Source: Oligoflexia bacterium (lineage in GTDB: Bacteria > Bdellovibrionota_G > JANQFH01). From it: a stretch of DNA of 64,000 bases. The position numbers and the translations under genes are program-made. Position 1 is the first letter of the stretch. Each line of letters begins with the position of its first letter. The notes beneath the pieces were generated by a model. It saw only the letters and a program-made list of their open reading frames with translations. It did no database searches and was not told the origin of the DNA. Location: assembly GCA_028277945.1 (NCBI GenBank), contig JANQFH010000056.1:186001-250000 (forward strand). Reading direction: 5' to 3'. Below, piece after piece: positions 61,691 to 64,000 of this stretch.

Positions 61691-62202
61691 ACACGACGAT
61701 CAAGCGTGTCAAACGGGCGCCGACCTCAGCACCCCAGGTGATTCTTACGTCGATGATTGACATGTTCACGATATTGTTGGTCTTTCTTTTGAAAAGCTAT
61801 ACGGCAACAGATATCGCCCCTTCAGCCGATATGAAACTGCCCCTCTCCGTTTCTGACCGACTGCCGGAAGTGGCATTAAAGATCACCATCAGCAAAGAGA
61901 AGCTGTTACTCGATGACAAAGACATCGTGCCGATTGAAAACGGCAGAATCCATCCAGCGTTGAAAGACAAATTCATCATCGTACCGCTGTATGATGCGCT
62001 GCAAAGCCATGTTGCTAGACGACAGACAATGATGCGGGACTACCCAGAGCTGGCAAAAAAGTTCAAAGAAAAAGTGCTTATCATTGCGGACAAGGACACA
62101 CCTGCGTCGCTTTTAGATGAGGTTTTTCTCACGGTCAGCCAACGAGACTTTGGTAAGTTCCATCTCGTTGTGCAGAAAAGGCCAAAAGAAGAAGCTACTT
62201 GA
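61687..62202 (+). CDS. ExbD/TolR-family stator protein with the channel Asp (AglS-like)
   Basis: A 171-residue bitopic protein starting at GTG 61687, overlapping the previous stop (GTGA). The helix region ILTSMIDMFTILLVFLLKSY carries Asp25 at the proton-binding site. The periplasmic domain (ALKITISKEKLLLDDKDI, VLIIADKDTPASLLDEVFLTVSQRDFGKFHLVV) matches ExbD/TolR. Because the first TolR-like partner lacks its Asp, proton use by this motor would rest on this subunit if both are in one complex. It is the last gene of the motor operon. Confidence 0.88.
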   Translation: MNTTIKRVKRAPTSAPQVILTSMIDMFTILLVFLLKSYTATDIAPSADMKLPLSVSDRLPEVALKITISKEKLLLDDKDIVPIENGRIHPALKDKFIIVPLYDALQSHVARRQTMMRDYPELAKKFKEKVLIIADKDTPASLLDEVFLTVSQRDFGKFHLVVQKRPKEEAT

Positions 62203-62223
62203 TGTTCTGCCTTTGCGCTCTTC

Positions 62224-63579
62224 GTGCAACAAGAACAGCAAAAAACCAAAAACCAACCCCTATACGACACCATTATTATTGGTGCGGGATTTTCCGGATT
62301 ATCGGCTGCCTATCATCTTTGTGAACAGAGGCGCCGTTGTGTCGTCATCGATCCAAACCCTTCTCTGGGTGGTTTGGTCGCAAGCCATAAATTTGACACA
62401 TTCAGTATCGAGAAATTCTATCACCACTTGCAAAGGAGAGACGACCACACTGCAGAGATGATGCAGCGTCTCGGCATCGGACATCTGCTCAAGTGGCTAC
62501 CTGCCTCGAACGCCTATCTCGCCGACAACAGACTCTATCCGCTTAATAACCCCCTGGATATATTGTGTTTTCAGCTGCTATCGCTCAAGGACAAGTGGCG
62601 TCTGGCGCAGTTGGTGCGCAACGTCGACAAAATCGACAACCTCAATGAGATAGATGATCTCAGTGTCGAAGAGTGGATTACCAAGACGAGCAGCGCAGAT
62701 GTTTACCGCAACTTCTTCGCACCGCTCATTCACAGCAAGTTTGGCAAAGAGGCGGCAAACATTTCCGCAGCCTGGATGGTTGGCAGGATCCGTTTCCGTT
62801 CACACCGCTCTCTAAGAGGTGAAACGCTCGGCTACGTTGTTGGAGGTTTTCAGCAGTTGGTGGACGCCTTGCACAGTCATCTGCAGAATCGTTGTCAGTT
62901 CTTCATGCAACAACGTGTGCTTCGTATCAGTCGCAATAAAGCTGGCATTTTTACCGTACAGACAGGAACGCAAGTTTTTCAAGGACGTAGTGTCATCACA
63001 ACGATTTCACCAAAAACGCTGTTGGAAATTATCGACTGGCCCGACGAGGAACGTCAACGACTGCAGCACTTGCCATTTCAAAAAGTAATCTGTGTTACAC
63101 TAGGAATTCGCCATAAAGTCCACCCTTACTACTGGTGCAACATTGCCAATCCCGAGGTAAGTTTTGCAGTATTGCTAGAGCATACGAATTTTTATAGAGA
63201 CCCACATTACCCGCCGGCGCTGTTATACCTTGCCAACTACTGCAGCTCGGAACAGGACTTTATCTGGCAGATGCAAGATGATGAAATTGTTGAGGCTTAT
63301 AAGCTTAGCCTGAATCGTTTCTTTGCCGTCAAAGACGCCGATATTCTCTGGTGGAAGCTGGCAAGAGCTGACGCTGCTGGGCTGATCTATCGACGTGGCA
63401 TTCTTAAGCAGATTCCCGCAGCCACCACCTCGATAGCTGGACTCTACACGATCGGTTTGATGCGTAGCTTTCCAGAACGATCTATCAACGATTCCATAAA
63501 ACAGGGCCACGAGGCGGCAACGCTTGCCAATACTTATCTTGGCCCGGTTGCAGTTGATTCAAACAGAGGTCTGGGTTAA
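62224..63579 (+). CDS. FAD-dependent amine-oxidase-like oxidoreductase
   Basis: A 451-residue flavoprotein. The FAD-binding Rossmann motif is YDTIIIGAGFSGLSAAYHL, followed by CVVIDPNPSLGG, as in the protoporphyrinogen oxidase/amine oxidase/phytoene desaturase group. The end, TSIAGLYTIGLMRSFPERSINDSIKQGHEAA, contains the second FAD contact region. The middle (KFGKEAANISAAWMVGRI, YVVGGFQQLVDAL) resembles sugar- or lipid-linked FAD proteins near UDP-galactopyranose mutase, but the substrate is unknown. The GTG 62224 start follows the motor operon by 21 bases and precedes a second flavoprotein, so co-transcription is possible. Confidence 0.8.
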   Translation: MQQEQQKTKNQPLYDTIIIGAGFSGLSAAYHLCEQRRRCVVIDPNPSLGGLVASHKFDTFSIEKFYHHLQRRDDHTAEMMQRLGIGHLLKWLPASNAYLADNRLYPLNNPLDILCFQLLSLKDKWRLAQLVRNVDKIDNLNEIDDLSVEEWITKTSSADVYRNFFAPLIHSKFGKEAANISAAWMVGRIRFRSHRSLRGETLGYVVGGFQQLVDALHSHLQNRCQFFMQQRVLRISRNKAGIFTVQTGTQVFQGRSVITTISPKTLLEIIDWPDEERQRLQHLPFQKVICVTLGIRHKVHPYYWCNIANPEVSFAVLLEHTNFYRDPHYPPALLYLANYCSSEQDFIWQMQDDEIVEAYKLSLNRFFAVKDADILWWKLARADAAGLIYRRGILKQIPAATTSIAGLYTIGLMRSFPERSINDSIKQGHEAATLANTYLGPVAVDSNRGLG

Positions 63580-63590
63580 AGAGGGTTATA

Positions 63591-64000
63591 GTGCGGGTTA
63601 ATGTCTGTTACGATGCGGTTGTTCTCGGCGAGGGGCTGCCACTTTTGGCTGCCGGCTTTACCCTGGCAAACGGTGGCGCACGGACACTGCTGGTGGATTT
63701 AGCAACCCAGGCGGATGGGTCTACGCCACCCTCTGCGTCAGGCGCACCTCCGTATCTAGAAGGCGTTGACCTGCTTAAACCCCTGCGGACCTTGGGGTTA
63801 CCACTTACTGAGCTTAGCAAATTAAAACCCATATCCCCATCCATGCAGATTGTTTTACCCGATGCAAGGGTTGACCTTGCCGCCAGTGAGGACCTCCTGC
63901 GGCAAGAGTTTTTGCGTGAGTTTCCACAGCTACGAAGTAAGAGCGTCCAACAGTGGATCGATTTAAGCAGCCGCGCCCGGATTGCAGCTCAGGCCCACAT
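63591..64000 (+). CDS. FAD/NAD-binding oxidoreductase-like protein, 5' part only
   Basis: An open frame from GTG 63591, with GAGGG five bases upstream, runs past the right edge (136 codons visible). The start, YDAVVLGEGLPLLAAGFTLANGGARTLLVDL, is a Rossmann-type nucleotide fold resembling phytoene-dehydrogenase-like flavoproteins. The glycine pattern is degenerate (GEGLPLLAAG instead of GxGxxG followed by small residues). It follows the preceding flavoprotein by 11 bases, suggesting a joint pathway. The rest and any catalytic part are outside the window, so the family is provisional. Confidence 0.65.
   Translation, partial: MRVNVCYDAVVLGEGLPLLAAGFTLANGGARTLLVDLATQADGSTPPSASGAPPYLEGVDLLKPLRTLGLPLTELSKLKPISPSMQIVLPDARVDLAASEDLLRQEFLREFPQLRSKSVQQWIDLSSRARIAAQAH

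Overview
The window looks like a mid-GC chromosome segment from a gliding or predatory bacterium of the former Deltaproteobacteria (Myxococcota-like; a Bdellovibrio-type lineage is an alternative). The evidence is an AglR/AglQ/AglS-type motor operon beside a block of TPR, FHA/AgmX, VWA-lipoprotein and outer-membrane barrel genes, a degenerate-PilZ/Hsp70 fusion, a DUF4388 (PATAN) protein and a type IV minor pilin cluster. No rRNA, tRNA, CRISPR array, transposase or phage gene was recognised.

Layout. 1-6 kb: 5' part of a PilZ-like/DnaK fusion (minus), a conserved cysteine-containing protein, a DUF5916 outer-membrane protein, threonine aldolase and an EamA permease. 6-12.4 kb: a nucleoside salvage block (hpt, upp, punA, deoA against a divergent CNT nucleoside transporter, then a secreted alkaline phosphatase). 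12.5-17.7 kb: O-methyltransferase, YgfZ, MutM and the three-gene pnt transhydrogenase operon. 17.7-22.4 kb: type IV minor pilins. 22.6-33.4 kb: sucA-sucB, divergent otsA, carA-carB and a PlsC-type acyltransferase. 33.5-35.5 kb: an inverted-order 3-hydroxyacyl-CoA dehydrogenase/enoyl-CoA hydratase fusion. 35.6-40.1 kb: a RiPP (ribosomally made, modified peptide) locus. 40.3-42.4 kb: a small zinc-ribbon gene followed by about 1.9 kb without credible genes but rich in repeats and hairpins. 42.4-45.2 kb: Fur-family regulator, DUF4388 protein, RmuC. 45.2-62.2 kb: envelope-spanning gliding machine and its divergent motor operon. 62.2-64 kb: two FAD-type oxidoreductases, the last cut by the window edge.

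The most interesting system is the RiPP locus. It encodes an HPr-kinase-like protein, a lasso-type B2 transglutaminase-like leader peptidase, an unreported 58-residue precursor with a YxxPxL leader motif and a Pro/Ala-rich tail, a radical SAM enzyme with extra cysteines, a PqqD-like recognition element and an MFS exporter. It has lasso-pathway leader handling but no asparagine-synthetase-like lasso cyclase in the window; a radical SAM enzyme stands in that position. This suggests a kinase plus radical-SAM RiPP type that I do not recognise.

Three copies of an unreported palindromic repeat sit at gene ends. One is a perfect 68-bp palindrome. The other two flank the MFS gene, and their CCCTAG ends supply stop codons to neighbouring genes. 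The MFS gene appears to carry a +1 frameshift near its 3' end: the other frame encodes a convincing last membrane helix and also stops inside a repeat copy. In the gliding locus, one of the two TolR-like stator proteins has Asn where the family has its proton-carrying Asp, while the other keeps it.
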